From NCBI RefSeq assembly GCF_001975705.1, contig NZ_CP015093.1, positions 2,976,001-3,040,000 of the forward strand: DNA of 64,000 nt. The letters are read 5' to 3'. The DNA comes from Salipiger abyssi (lineage in GTDB: Bacteria; Pseudomonadota; Alphaproteobacteria; Rhodobacterales; Rhodobacteraceae). Position numbers and translations under genes: made by a program. Position 1 is the first letter of the stretch; the number at the start of each line of letters is the position of its first letter. Positions 44,381 to 54,044 of the stretch are shown piece by piece. The notes beneath the pieces are model-generated. The model saw only the letters and a program-made list of their open reading frames with translations. It was not told the DNA's origin and searched no databases.

Positions 44381-46233
44381 GTGACCTCCTCCCAGCGGAA
44401 GCAGCGGGTCAGGCGGGTGTCGCTCGGGTGGCTGCGCCGGGGCGCGCGCTGGGTGCAGAGCTGCGTGGCGTGATCGCAGCGCGGGGCAAAGCGGCAGCCG
44501 CTTGGCATCTTGTGCGGCGAGGGCACGGCGCCCGGTATCGCCACCAGCCGCTCGGCGCCGCCCTCGGGCACCGAGGCGATGAGCGCGGCGGTATAGGGGT
44601 GGCGGGGCCGGGCAAAGACCTCGGCGACCGGGCCTTCCTCGACCACCTCGCCGGCATACATCACCGTCACCCGGTCGGCGATCTCGGCCACCACGGCGAG
44701 GTCGTGGGTGACAAAGATCATCCCCATGCCCGGCGTGTCGCGCTTGAGCTGCGCGAAGAGCTGGAGGATCTGCGCCTGAATGGTCGGGTCGAGCGCGGTG
44801 GTCGGCTCGTCGGCGATGAGCAGGCGCGGGTTGTTGGCAATGGCCACCGCGATCATCGCGCGCTGGCGCTGCCCGCCGGACAGCTCGTGCGGATAGGCGC
44901 GGGCGCGGCGCTCGGGGTCGGGGATGCCGACATGGCGCAAGAGCTCGACCACCCGGGCCTGCATCGCGGCGCTGTCGAGCGCATGATGCACGCGGATCGC
45001 CTCGGCCACCTGATCGCCGATGCGCAGCACCGGGTTGAGGGCGGCGGCGGCATCCTGAAAGACCATGGAGATCTCGGTGCCGCGCAGGGCGCGGAACGCC
45101 TCTTCGTCGAGCTGGGCGAGGTCGATGGGCGCGCCCTCGCGCGGGGTGTAAAGCGCGGTGCCGCCGGTGACGCGCAGCGTGTCGGGCAGCAGCCCGGTCA
45201 GCGCCAGCCCGGTCAGCGTCTTGCCCGAGCCGCTCTCGCCGACCAGCGCCATGGTCTCGCCCGGGCGCACGCTCAGCGTCACGCGGCGCACCAGCTCCAG
45301 ATCGTTGACGGCGATGGAGAGGCCTTCGATCTCCAGCAGCGGGGCATCGTCGCTGGCGGCGGGGCGCGTGGCGGGTTTCGATGCGCTGCGGGCGCGGGGG
45401 CGCAGCCAGAGCGCGCCGCCGGCGGTGACGCTGCGCGGGTCGAGCGCCGATTGCAGCCGGTCGCAGAGCAGGTTGAAGGTCAGGATCGTGCCCGCCAGCG
45501 CCAGCGACGGCCAGACCAGCAGCAGGGGCGCCACCTCCATCGCGCCGCGCGCGGCGCGGATCATCAGCCCCCAGGAGGGCGTGGGCGGCACCACGCCGAG
45601 CCCGAGAAACGACAGCCCGCTCTCGATCACCATGGCCGAGGCGACGACCAGCGAGGCCTGCACCAGCAGCGGCGGCAGCACATTGGGCAGGATGGTGCGG
45701 ATCAGGATCACCAGCGGATGCGTGCCCATGGCGCGCTGCGCGGTGACGAAATCGAGGCCCCGCACCTGTTGCGTCGCGGCATAGACCACGCGGGCATAGT
45801 TGGGCGTGTAGAGGATGGTGAGTGCCAGGATCAGCGGCCAGGTGCCGGCGCCGAGGATGGTGACGACCAGCAGCGCCAGCAGCAGCGGCGGCAGGCAAAG
45901 GATGATCTCGGCGGCGCGCACGGTCAGCAGCTCGACCACGCCGCGGAAATAGCCGCCGAGCAGCCCCAGCGTCGTGCCGATCACGGCGGCGGCCAGCGCC
46001 GAGCCGAAGGCGATGAACAGCGAGGCGCGCCCGCCCCAGATCAGCCGCGCCAGCACGTCGCGGCCGAACTCGTCCTGCCCCAGCCAGTGCGCGGCGGAGG
46101 GGCCGGCAAAGCGGTGCGGGATGTCCATGCCGCGCACGTCGTCGAGCGGCAGCACCGGGGCGAGCAGCACCAGCGCCACGATCACCGTGGCGATGGCGCC
46201 GGGCAGGATCAGCCTGCGCATGGCCCGGCTCAT
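44377..46233 (-). CDS. Fused peptide-type ABC permease and ATPase (DppC-DppD)
   Basis: A 618-residue single polypeptide joining two subunits that are normally separate. Residues 1 to about 268 are a DppC-type permease, including the D-E-F-G-R-D-V segment and the [10 protein letters not shown] helix, and ending with the usual L-D-P-R. An Ala/Arg-rich linker (about 270-300) leads into a DppD-type ATPase with Walker A G-E-S-G-S-G-K-T at 332-339, signature L-S-G-G-Q-R-Q-R, Walker B L-L-I-A-D-E-P, and the C-terminal cysteine cluster. No stop or frameshift separates them. It is coupled by ATGA overlaps on both sides. Confidence 0.93.
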
Positions 46234-47189
46234 GACGTCACCAGCGAGATGCGCGGGTCGAGCAGGGCGTTCACCACATCGACCACGAGGTTGAGAAAGA
46301 CGAAGAGCACCGAGATCGTCATGACGATGCCGACCACCTCGGGATAATCGCGGGCATCGACGGCGGAGACGAGATAGCCCGAGAGGCCGGGCCAGTTGAA
46401 CACGAATTCCACCAGCACCGTGCCGCCGATCAGCGTGCCCATTTCCAGCCCCAGCACGGTCAGCACCGGGATGAGCGCGTTGCGCACCACATGGCGGCGC
46501 AGGATCGGGCCGCGCGACAGGCCCTTGGCGCGGGCGGTTCGGACGTAATCGCGTTGCAGCACCTCCAGCACCGAGGCGCGGCTCATGCGGATGATCACCG
46601 CCAGCAGCGCCAGCGCCACGGTGCCGGCGGGCAGCAGCAGCAGCTTCAGATGCTCCAGCGGATCATCGGAAAAGTCGACAAAGCCGCCGGCGGGCAGCCA
46701 TTTCAGTTGCTGCGCGAATATCAGGATCACCACCGAGCCGACAACGAAGACCGGGGTGGAGAGCGCGGCGGAGGCGAAGAAGGAGATCGCCGCATCCGCC
46801 TTGCCATCGGCGCGCACCGCCGCATAGCTGCCCAGCGGCACACCGATGCCGGTGGCGATGAGCGCGGCGGCGAGGATCACCTCCAGCGTGCGCGGCAGGC
46901 GCTGCGCAATCTGCCCGCTCACCGACGCGCCGTCGCGGAACGACGCGCCGAGATCGCCGGAGAGCACTCCGGCCATGTGGCTGAGATATTGCTGCCAGAG
47001 CGGCTCGTTCAGCCCCATCTTTTCGCGCAGGGCCGCCACCGCCGCCGGGTCGGCGGCAATGTTTCCCGTACTCAGCAGCAGCTCGGCCGGATCGCCCGGG
47101 ATGAGATGCAGCAGCAGGAACACGACGGTGACGACGACCCAGACGAGGAACAGGGCCACCAGACTTCTCAGGGCAATATATCTCAGCAT
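46230..47189 (-). CDS. Peptide-type ABC transporter permease (DppB-like)
   Basis: A 319-residue inner-membrane permease with six helices. The N-terminal L-R-Y-I-A-L-R-S-L segment and V-V-F-L-L-L-H-L-I-P-G-D-P-A are typical of DppB. The EAA loop that contacts the ATPase is R-T-A-R-A-K-G-L-S-R near residue 215. It pairs with the fused DppC-DppD protein. Its stop overlaps that gene's start, and it follows the binding-protein gene by ten bases. It imports a solute from the periplasm; the substrate class is peptides or similar amides. Confidence 0.94.
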   Translation of the reverse strand: MLRYIALRSLVALFLVWVVVTVVFLLLHLIPGDPAELLLSTGNIAADPAAVAALREKMGLNEPLWQQYLSHMAGVLSGDLGASFRDGASVSGQIAQRLPRTLEVILAAALIATGIGVPLGSYAAVRADGKADAAISFFASAALSTPVFVVGSVVILIFAQQLKWLPAGGFVDFSDDPLEHLKLLLLPAGTVALALLAVIIRMSRASVLEVLQRDYVRTARAKGLSRGPILRRHVVRNALIPVLTVLGLEMGTLIGGTVLVEFVFNWPGLSGYLVSAVDARDYPEVVGIVMTISVLFVFLNLVVDVVNALLDPRISLVTS

Positions 47190-47199
47190 GGGTCTTCGA

Positions 47200-48729
47200 T
47201 CAGCCGAGCATCGCGTCTTCCAGCGTGATGCCGGAATGGAAGGTCAGCTGTCCGGGGAGGTTGGCAAAACCCTCGACATTCGCGGCCATCCCGTAGCCCT
47301 GTTCGCGCCAGCAAAGGCCCATGATCGGCGCGGTTTCGATGGCGACCTTTTCGAGCTCCTTGTAGACCGCCTTGCGCTCCTCGGTGTCGAAGATTGTCCG
47401 GCCCTTGGCGAAAAGCTCCGAGATCTCGGGCGTTTCCAGACCGTAGCTGCGCGAATAGGCGCTTGCCAGCGAGCCGTCGATCACCGTGGCAAGACCGTCG
47501 GGATCGTTGTTGGCCGCGGCGGTGCCCATGACCGCGAGGTCGTAGGTGCCTTCGTTGCCCTTCTTCACCCGGGTCGACCATTCCGGCAGGTCCAGCGTCA
47601 CGTTGATGCCGATCATCGACAGATAGGCCTGGCAGACCTCGGCGGTGGACTGGTGCATGCCATATTGCGCGGTCGACAGCATGGTACAGTCGAACCCGTC
47701 CGCATAGCCCGCCTCGGCCAGCAGGGCCTTGGCCTTTTCGGGATCGTAGTTCCACTCGTTGGCGAACTCGGGGTTGAAGAAGGCCGAGGCATCGGGAATC
47801 GGCAGATGCTCGAGCGGCGCGCCGCGCTCGTAGAACGCCGCCGCGGCGATGTCCTCGCGCTTGATGGCATGGCCGACGGCGCGGCGTACCAGCGGGTTGT
47901 CGAAGGGCGGCTTGCTGGCGTTGAAGGTCAGGTACATGAAAGGCCCGAAGGTGGTGTCGAGCTTCAGCGCCGGGTTGTCGCCGACCTGCGCCATGGCCTG
48001 CCACGGAACGTATTCCACAACGTCGACATCGCCCGCTTCGAGCGCCGCGATCCGCAGGTTCTCGTCGGCATAGACGATGGCCTCGATGCGCTCGACCTTG
48101 GGCAGACCCTCTTTGTAGTAGTCCGGATTGGCGGACACGGTGATCGAGACGCCGCGGTCGATGGACTCGACCTTGAACGGGCCCGCGCCCATCAGATCGT
48201 CGCGCGCGGAGCCCTTCTTGAGGATCGGCATGTTGTAGTTGGCGAACCATTCCGGCAGCACGGCCTGCGGCTCCGAGGTCATGAGAACCACGGTCTTGTC
48301 GTCCGGCGTCTCGACCGAGGTGATGGTGGCGAGCTGGTTCTGGAGATAGGCGGCGGAATCGGGCTTTTGCACTTCGGTGATGGTCCAGGCCACGTCCTCG
48401 GCGGTCACCGGGCTGCCGTCATGCCATTTCGCGTCGCGCAGGTTGAAGGTCCAGACGCCATCGTCGTCGACATCCCAGGACTCCGCCAGCTCGCCGCGTA
48501 GCGCGCCTTCCGCGTCGTAGCTGAGCAGGCCGCGGTGGCACATCACCTTGACGGTGCCGGCGGCGGTGCCGTTCGAGGCCCAGGCATCGAAGCTGGGCGG
48601 ATAGGTCGAGAGTCCAAAGCGGAGCGTGCCGTCCTCCTGCGCGCGCAGGACCTTGGGGCCGAGGAAGCTCAGGGCGCCGGCGGCGCCGGTGGTGGCCAGA
48701 AAGCCGCGTCTGTTCAGTCGCGTGGTCAT
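47200..48729 (-). CDS. Peptide-type ABC transporter substrate-binding protein, Tat-exported
   Basis: A 509-residue family-5 solute-binding protein (DppA/OppA-like). The N-terminus has a twin-arginine signal, N-R-R-G-F-L-A with Arg7-Arg8, so export of a folded protein by Tat is likely. The core motif L-R-D-A-K-W-H-D-G-S-P-V-T-A-E-D-V appears near 100-116. It delivers its ligand to the DppB/DppCD membrane unit. The ligand is unknown, but the operon includes hydantoinase subunits, so a hydantoin, oxoproline or peptide is plausible. ATG 48729 was chosen over a long upstream frame. Confidence 0.93.
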   Translation of the reverse strand: MTTRLNRRGFLATTGAAGALSFLGPKVLRAQEDGTLRFGLSTYPPSFDAWASNGTAAGTVKVMCHRGLLSYDAEGALRGELAESWDVDDDGVWTFNLRDAKWHDGSPVTAEDVAWTITEVQKPDSAAYLQNQLATITSVETPDDKTVVLMTSEPQAVLPEWFANYNMPILKKGSARDDLMGAGPFKVESIDRGVSITVSANPDYYKEGLPKVERIEAIVYADENLRIAALEAGDVDVVEYVPWQAMAQVGDNPALKLDTTFGPFMYLTFNASKPPFDNPLVRRAVGHAIKREDIAAAAFYERGAPLEHLPIPDASAFFNPEFANEWNYDPEKAKALLAEAGYADGFDCTMLSTAQYGMHQSTAEVCQAYLSMIGINVTLDLPEWSTRVKKGNEGTYDLAVMGTAAANNDPDGLATVIDGSLASAYSRSYGLETPEISELFAKGRTIFDTEERKAVYKELEKVAIETAPIMGLCWREQGYGMAANVEGFANLPGQLTFHSGITLEDAMLG

Positions 48730-48794
48730 TGTCTTGTCTCCTTGTCGGTTGTGGCGGGCTCTTGTCGGCCCTTTTATGGGGTTGTTATGGTTTG

Positions 48795-50405
48795 TTATTC
48801 TGCTGCGATAGGCTGTTCGCCGGGATGCGTGGCGCGCTCTTCGGCGGGGCCGTAGCCGCCGCCGCCGGGGGTGACGACCTCCAGCCATTCGCCGGCGCGC
48901 AGCGTGCCGTAGCCGTTCTTGAAGGGGGCGCAGTCGGGGCTGGTGGCATAGCTGCCGGCGCCGCCGGGGCCGCCGCCCAGCAGCCCCCAGGAGCGCGACA
49001 TGTTGCGCGACACGTCCACATGCACCATGCAATCCTCGGTGGCGCGGTAGACCCGCCGCAGCCCCATGCCGCCGCGCTGCCGGCCGCTGCCGCCCGAGCC
49101 GTCCACCAGCTCATAGCGTTCGAGGATCAGGGGATATTCTCCCTCCAGCGCTTCCACCGGCAGGTTCGAGGTGTTGGTGGCGTGCACATGGATGCCGTCG
49201 AGCCCGTCCGCGTTGGGCCGGGCGCCGCCACCGCCGCCGATGGTTTCGAGATAGACCCAGTAGCTGCCCGCATCCGGCCCGCTCTGCCGGGTGCCCGAGA
49301 ACACCGCCACCGAACAGGCGGAGTTGGTGCAGGCCGAGACGCGCCCGGGCACCGCCTGTGCCAGCGCGCCGAGGATCAGATCGGCGACGCGCTGGCAGGT
49401 CTGAACCCGGCCATTGACTGCCGCCGGGTGCTTGCAGTTCACGATCGAGCCCTCGGGCGCGCGCACGGTGATCGGGCGGGCGAGCCCGGCATTGGGCAGC
49501 ACCGTCGGGTCGATCACCGATTTCACGATGTAATAGACCGTCGCCAGCAGCGCCGTGCGGGTCATGTTGATCGGCGCGCGGATCTGCTCGGGCGCCTCGA
49601 AATCGAGCGCCAGTTCCTCGCCCGCCACGGTCACGGTCACCGCGAAGGGGATGGGCGTGTCGAAATCGAGATTGTCGAACACATCCTCAAAGCGCCAGCT
49701 GCCATCGGGCAGGGCGGCAATGCCCGCCCGCATCTTGCGCTCGGCGTAATCCAGCAGCGCCTCACCCGAGGCCAGCACGGTCTCGGCGCCGTGGCGCGCG
49801 CACAGCTCCTGAAAGCGCTGCACGCCGACGCGGTTCGCCGCCATCTGCGCGCGCAGGTCCGACAGCCGCTCGCGCGGCACCTGGCAGTTGAGCAGGATCA
49901 GCTCCTGCACGTCCTTTTGCAGCGCGCCCGCGCGGTAAAGCCGGATCGGCGGAATCCGCAGCCCTTCCTGATAGATATGCGCATGCGCCCGGTCGACGAA
50001 ATCGGAATGGTGGGCGAGGTTCACCGTCCAGGCGACGAGCGCGCCGTCGACAAAGATCGGCTCTGCCAGCACGATATCGGGCAGGTGGGTGCCGCCGCCG
50101 CGATAGGCGTCATTTCCGACGAACACGTCGCCGGGGCGAAGGTCGGCCTCGTCGTGATCCCTCAGCAGCATCGGAATGAAGTCGAGGAAACTGCCCAGGT
50201 GGATCGGAATATGTTCCGCCTGACACAGCGTGCGCCCCTGCCGGTCGAAGAGCGCCGTCGAACAGTCGCGCCGCTCCTTGATATTGGTGGAATAGGAGGC
50301 ACGGACGAGGGCCTCGCCGGTCTCCTCCACGATGGAGGAAAGCGCGGCGCCGATGACCTCGACCGTGATCGGGTCGAGCGCGTGAGTGGTGGCTTGAGCG
50401 GTCAT
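48795..50405 (-). CDS. hyuB: Hydantoinase B/oxoprolinase subunit B
   Basis: A 536-residue HyuB-type subunit. With HyuA it forms ATP-dependent ring-opening enzymes, such as 5-oxoprolinase or N-methylhydantoin amidohydrolase. Typical sequences include D-P-I-T-V-E-V-I-G-A-A-L at the start, G-D-V-F-V-G-N-D-A-Y-R-G-G-T-H-L-P-D near 100, and the glycine-rich C-terminus (G-G-G-Y-G-P-A). It starts at 50405, overlapping the hyuA stop (ATGA), so the subunits are coupled. The substrate is not fixed by sequence and could be oxoproline, hydantoin or another cyclic amide. Confidence 0.94.
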   Translation of the reverse strand: MTAQATTHALDPITVEVIGAALSSIVEETGEALVRASYSTNIKERRDCSTALFDRQGRTLCQAEHIPIHLGSFLDFIPMLLRDHDEADLRPGDVFVGNDAYRGGGTHLPDIVLAEPIFVDGALVAWTVNLAHHSDFVDRAHAHIYQEGLRIPPIRLYRAGALQKDVQELILLNCQVPRERLSDLRAQMAANRVGVQRFQELCARHGAETVLASGEALLDYAERKMRAGIAALPDGSWRFEDVFDNLDFDTPIPFAVTVTVAGEELALDFEAPEQIRAPINMTRTALLATVYYIVKSVIDPTVLPNAGLARPITVRAPEGSIVNCKHPAAVNGRVQTCQRVADLILGALAQAVPGRVSACTNSACSVAVFSGTRQSGPDAGSYWVYLETIGGGGGARPNADGLDGIHVHATNTSNLPVEALEGEYPLILERYELVDGSGGSGRQRGGMGLRRVYRATEDCMVHVDVSRNMSRSWGLLGGGPGGAGSYATSPDCAPFKNGYGTLRAGEWLEVVTPGGGGYGPAEERATHPGEQPIAAE

Positions 50406-52501
50406 CGGGGAAGCTCCAGAATGAGGTTGTCGATGGTGTCCACGCTGGCGCTCACCCCGGGCGGGATCAGCGTCGTGGTGTCCATCTGCTCGACAATGGC
50501 GGGGCCGGCAAAGCGCATGCCCGGGGCGAGCCGGTCGCGGGCATAAAGCGTCGTCTCGGTGAAACTGCCGGTTTCGGGATACCAGACCTCGCGGCTGCCG
50601 ATGATCGCACCGGAAGCGTCCGTATTGCCGGGCGCGCGCTCGGGCAGTTCGGCCTTTTGCACCAGCCCCATGGCCTCGGCGCGGAAGGTGACGCAGAGGA
50701 TGCGCTCTTCGGGCACGTCGAAGCCGTACATGCGCTTATGCGCCTCGGCGAAGCCCTCCTTCAGGGCCGCCAGCGTCGCTTCGGTCACCGGGCCGTCGGG
50801 CAGGGGAATGGAGAGTTCGTAATTCTGCCCGTCATAGCGCATGTCGATGCGGCGGGTGATCCGGCGCTTGTCGGTCGGGATCGCCTCGGTCTCGAACCAG
50901 CCGGCGGCCTCGGCCTCGACCCGCGCCATGGTGTCGGCGATCACGTCGAGATTGCCCGCCTCCAGCGAGGTCAGCCTTGTGGCGGAGAAATCGGCGCGCA
51001 GATCGGTGAGCAGCAGCCCCATGGCGCAGAGGATGCCGGGGTTGCGCGGCACGATCACGGTGGACATGCCCAGCTCCTGCGCCAGCCGCACGGCGTGCAA
51101 GGGGCCCGCGCCGCCAAAGGCCATCAGCGCGTAATTGCGCGGGTCGTGGCCGCGCTGGACCGAGATCACCCGGATCGCCTTGGCCATGTTCGCGGTCACC
51201 ACCGAGATGATGCCCTGCGCCACGTCCATACTCTGCATGCCCAGGGTTTTCGCCATCTTCTCAATGGCCTCCACGGCGAGGTTGCGGTGAACCTTCATCC
51301 GCCCGTCGAGGATCTCCACCGGGTTCAGCACCTGAAGCACGATATTGGCATCGGTCACCGTGGGTTCGCTCGCACCGCGCCCGTAGCAGACCGGGCCGGG
51401 ATCGGCGCCGGCGCTTTCCGGCCCGACCTTGAGCAGCCCGCCGCTGTCGATGGAGGCGATGGAGCCGCCGCCGGCGCCCACGGTGTGGATGTCGAGCATC
51501 GGCGCCTTGATCGGATAGCCATGCACGGTGCTTTCATTGGTCTGCGTGGTCTCGCCCCCCGCCATCAGCGCCACGTCGGACGAGGTGCCGCCCATGTCGA
51601 AGGTGATGATGTCGTCAAAGCCCGCCCGCGCGCCGATGGCCTGCGCCGCCACCACGCCGGTGGAGGGGCCGGAGAGCACCGCGCGCACCGGCGTCTCGGC
51701 GGCCACCTCAAAGCGCACGACGCCGCCGTTCGACTGCGTCAGATGCGGCGCGACGGGCAGGCCCAGCTCTTCCAGCCGGGGCGTCAGTCGCGAGATGTAG
51801 CGGTGCATGATCGGCCCGAGATAGGCGTTGACCGTGGCGGTCGAAAGCCGTTCGAACTCGCGGAATTCCGGCGCGATCTCGTGGCTGGCACAGAGGAAGG
51901 CGCCGGGCATTTCCTCGGCCACGATGCGTCTGGCGGCCTGCTCATGCGCGGGGTTCACAAAGGCATAAAGAAAGCAGATCGCCACCGCCTCGACCCCCGC
52001 CGCCTTCATCGCGCGGGCGGCCTCGCGCACTGCCTCCTCGTCGAGCGGGACCGAGACCTCGCCGGTGCGCAGCATCCGCTCGGGCAGCTCGAAGCGCAGG
52101 GCGCGGGGCACCAGCGTGCGCGGTTTTTCGGCAAAGAGATCATAGAGATCGGGGCGTTTCTGCCGGCCGATCTCCAGCAGGTCGCGAAAGCCGCCGGTGG
52201 TCAGCAGGCCGACCTTTGCGCCGCGATGGGTGATAAGCGCATTGGTCGCCACCGTGGTGCCATGGCCGAGATAGGCGATGGCCGCCGCCGGGTCGTCCCC
52301 GCCGCCGGCGCGCTCGCGCATGCCTTCCTCGACCCCCTGGGCGATGCCGCGCGACGGGTCGTCGGGGGTGGAGGACACCTTCCACACCGCGATCTCGCCG
52401 CTGGCCTCGTTGAACATGCAGACATCGGTGAAGGTGCCGCCCGAATCCACCCCGACGCGCCAGGTGCCGTTCGGCCCGAAACCCTGCGATCCATCCATCA
52501 T
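50402..52501 (-). CDS. hyuA: Hydantoinase A/oxoprolinase subunit A
   Basis: A 699-residue ATP-binding subunit with an ASKHA-type nucleotide fold. G-V-D-S-G-G-T-F-T-D at about 17-26 is the phosphate loop, and F-D-M-G-G-T-S-S-D-V near 298-307 is the second. It activates a cyclic amide by phosphorylation for hydrolysis by HyuB. Two start codons in a row (52501 and 52498) are possible, preceded by AGGA. It is the first gene of an operon running to the FAD oxidase at 41342 and is divergent from the GntR regulator, with a palindrome in the shared gap. Confidence 0.95.
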   Translation of the reverse strand: MMDGSQGFGPNGTWRVGVDSGGTFTDVCMFNEASGEIAVWKVSSTPDDPSRGIAQGVEEGMRERAGGGDDPAAAIAYLGHGTTVATNALITHRGAKVGLLTTGGFRDLLEIGRQKRPDLYDLFAEKPRTLVPRALRFELPERMLRTGEVSVPLDEEAVREAARAMKAAGVEAVAICFLYAFVNPAHEQAARRIVAEEMPGAFLCASHEIAPEFREFERLSTATVNAYLGPIMHRYISRLTPRLEELGLPVAPHLTQSNGGVVRFEVAAETPVRAVLSGPSTGVVAAQAIGARAGFDDIITFDMGGTSSDVALMAGGETTQTNESTVHGYPIKAPMLDIHTVGAGGGSIASIDSGGLLKVGPESAGADPGPVCYGRGASEPTVTDANIVLQVLNPVEILDGRMKVHRNLAVEAIEKMAKTLGMQSMDVAQGIISVVTANMAKAIRVISVQRGHDPRNYALMAFGGAGPLHAVRLAQELGMSTVIVPRNPGILCAMGLLLTDLRADFSATRLTSLEAGNLDVIADTMARVEAEAAGWFETEAIPTDKRRITRRIDMRYDGQNYELSIPLPDGPVTEATLAALKEGFAEAHKRMYGFDVPEERILCVTFRAEAMGLVQKAELPERAPGNTDASGAIIGSREVWYPETGSFTETTLYARDRLAPGMRFAGPAIVEQMDTTTLIPPGVSASVDTIDNLILELPR

Positions 52502-52531
52502 CGGTGCTGTGTCCTTTTAACGTCTACTTCG

Positions 52532-52539
52532 TGTATACA
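52532..52539. promoter_or_regulatory. Candidate GntR operator between hyuA and the regulator gene
   Basis: TGTATACA, inside GTGTATACAA, is a perfect palindrome of the kind bound by FCD-type GntR proteins. It is 31 bases from the hyuA start and 79 bases from the regulator's start, so one site could control both. Confidence 0.55.
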
Positions 52540-52617
52540 ATAAAGAAGGGGTGATTCTGTCGAGTCCGAGATGACCGGAAAGGTGATCTGTTGCGGCAAA
52601 AGGTATTGAGGCGGTGA

Positions 52618-53304
52618 ATGAATAATCTTTCCGGTGCGCATTCCATTCCGGCTGGTGCTGCGGCGGCGGAGAAGCCGCCCTCGGCACGCGAGCGGGCCTA
52701 TCAGGGCATCCGCGCGCATATCCTCACCGGCGCCTTTCCACCCGGCAGTTTCATCGAGGAGGCGGCGGCCTGCGAGGTCACCGGCGTGTCGCGCTCGCCA
52801 GTGCGCGAGGCGCTGAACCGGCTGGCCGCCGAAGGCTATCTGGAGCTGCACCCGCGCCGCGGCGCCATGGTCCGCCCGCTTTCCGCCGCCGAACTGCGCG
52901 ATCTGCACGAGGTGCGGGTGATGGTGGAAACCCATGCGGTGCGCCGCATCTGCCGCGACCGCCGCCCGCTGCCCGACGCGCTGACCGAGCTGTGCGAACT
53001 GCACGAGGCGACCTCGGCGGCGGATCTGCTGGCCTGCGCCGAGATCAACCGGCTGTTCCATCAGACGCTGGTCGCGGCAGCGGGCAACACCGTGCTGGTG
53101 CAGGTCTTTGACGGGTTGCAGGCGCCGCTCTTGCGGGTGGCCATGCTGTCGCTGCAACAGGGCGTCGGCAAGACCGAGATCATCGAGGCGGAGCATCGCG
53201 AGATGATCGACGCGCTCGCCGCCCATGACGAGGCGCGGGCGATGGATGTGGTGCTGCGTCACCTGAACCTCATGCCGCGCCTCACGGCGGCGCTGCCCGG
53301 CTGA
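52618..53304 (+). CDS. GntR-family regulator, FCD subtype
   Basis: A 228-residue FadR-type regulator. The winged helix-turn-helix occupies about residues 22-90, with G-V-S-R-S-P-V-R-E-A-L-N-R-L as recognition helix. The all-helical FCD ligand domain follows, with metal-ligand candidates Asp/His in the D-L-H-E-V-R-V segment and H-R-E-M. It is divergent from the hyuAB/ABC operon and very probably represses it until a pathway compound binds. The gene stands alone, and the next genes on its strand are 1.5 kb away. Confidence 0.93.
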   Translation: MNNLSGAHSIPAGAAAAEKPPSARERAYQGIRAHILTGAFPPGSFIEEAAACEVTGVSRSPVREALNRLAAEGYLELHPRRGAMVRPLSAAELRDLHEVRVMVETHAVRRICRDRRPLPDALTELCELHEATSAADLLACAEINRLFHQTLVAAAGNTVLVQVFDGLQAPLLRVAMLSLQQGVGKTEIIEAEHREMIDALAAHDEARAMDVVLRHLNLMPRLTAALPG

Positions 53305-53552
53305 GGGGCGTGGCGAGAGCGGGGATGTGGCGGCAAAACGCATGGTGCGGATACGGGCTCCGGTGGCTCAGCGGCGGCGATGAGGCCACCCTGTCCGCGA
53401 AGTGAGGCAAGTTCGGCGCTCTGCGTCCAATTCAAAAGATTTTTGGCGCGTGAGAAATTTCTTATCTGCCCTGTCTCACGGGAGTGTTGCGGCGACGGTG
53501 CCGGCTGTGCGTTGCGCGGAGTGCCCGGAGATCGGGCACGGCGCGCGCCGGA

Positions 53553-54044
53553 TCACTGCGCAAGGCTGGCGATGAGCCCCAGCAGGATCGGCGCGGGCAG
53601 CGAGATCATCACCCGCAGCAGGGTGAAGCGGCGGCCCATCAGCGGCACCTCGTAGCTGAGCGTCCGCACCATGGAGACCAGCGACCACGAGGTGACATAG
53701 GCCACCAGCGCCCCCGCGCCGGCACCGGCCTTGAGCGCCGAGGCGCCGATGGCGAAGGCCACAAACGGCCCGCCCGGTGTCAGCACACCGAAACCGGTGG
53801 CGAGCAGGATGCCCGACACCCCCGATTGCGCGCTGAGCCAGCGCTGCACGAAAGCTTCCGGCAGGAGCGCCGCAAGAAACCCCGCGCCGATCAGTCCCAC
53901 CGCCAGGCGCGGCAGCATGAAGAGAAAGGTCTCGCCGGCGCGGCGGTAAAGCTCCGGACGCGCCTCGGGCGCGGTACGGTGCAGGTGGCGGACGGCCCAG
54001 AACGCCGCGCCCCAGATCAGGATCGTGCCGATCAGGATATTCAT
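53553..54044 (-). CDS. Small permease, second half of a two-gene pair
   Basis: A 163-residue membrane protein with four or five helices. The central motif L-T-P-G-G-P-F-V-A-F is mirrored in the upstream gene as I-P-G-G-P-A-V-T-F, so the two are paralogous halves. This pattern resembles predicted permeases of the YraQ/ArsP type in which both halves are normally fused. ATG 54044 overlaps the stop of the first half (ATGA). A longer in-frame extension upstream runs antiparallel in codon bias and is not used. The transported compound is unknown. Confidence 0.8.
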   Translation of the reverse strand: MNILIGTILIWGAAFWAVRHLHRTAPEARPELYRRAGETFLFMLPRLAVGLIGAGFLAALLPEAFVQRWLSAQSGVSGILLATGFGVLTPGGPFVAFAIGASALKAGAGAGALVAYVTSWSLVSMVRTLSYEVPLMGRRFTLLRVMISLPAPILLGLIASLAQ

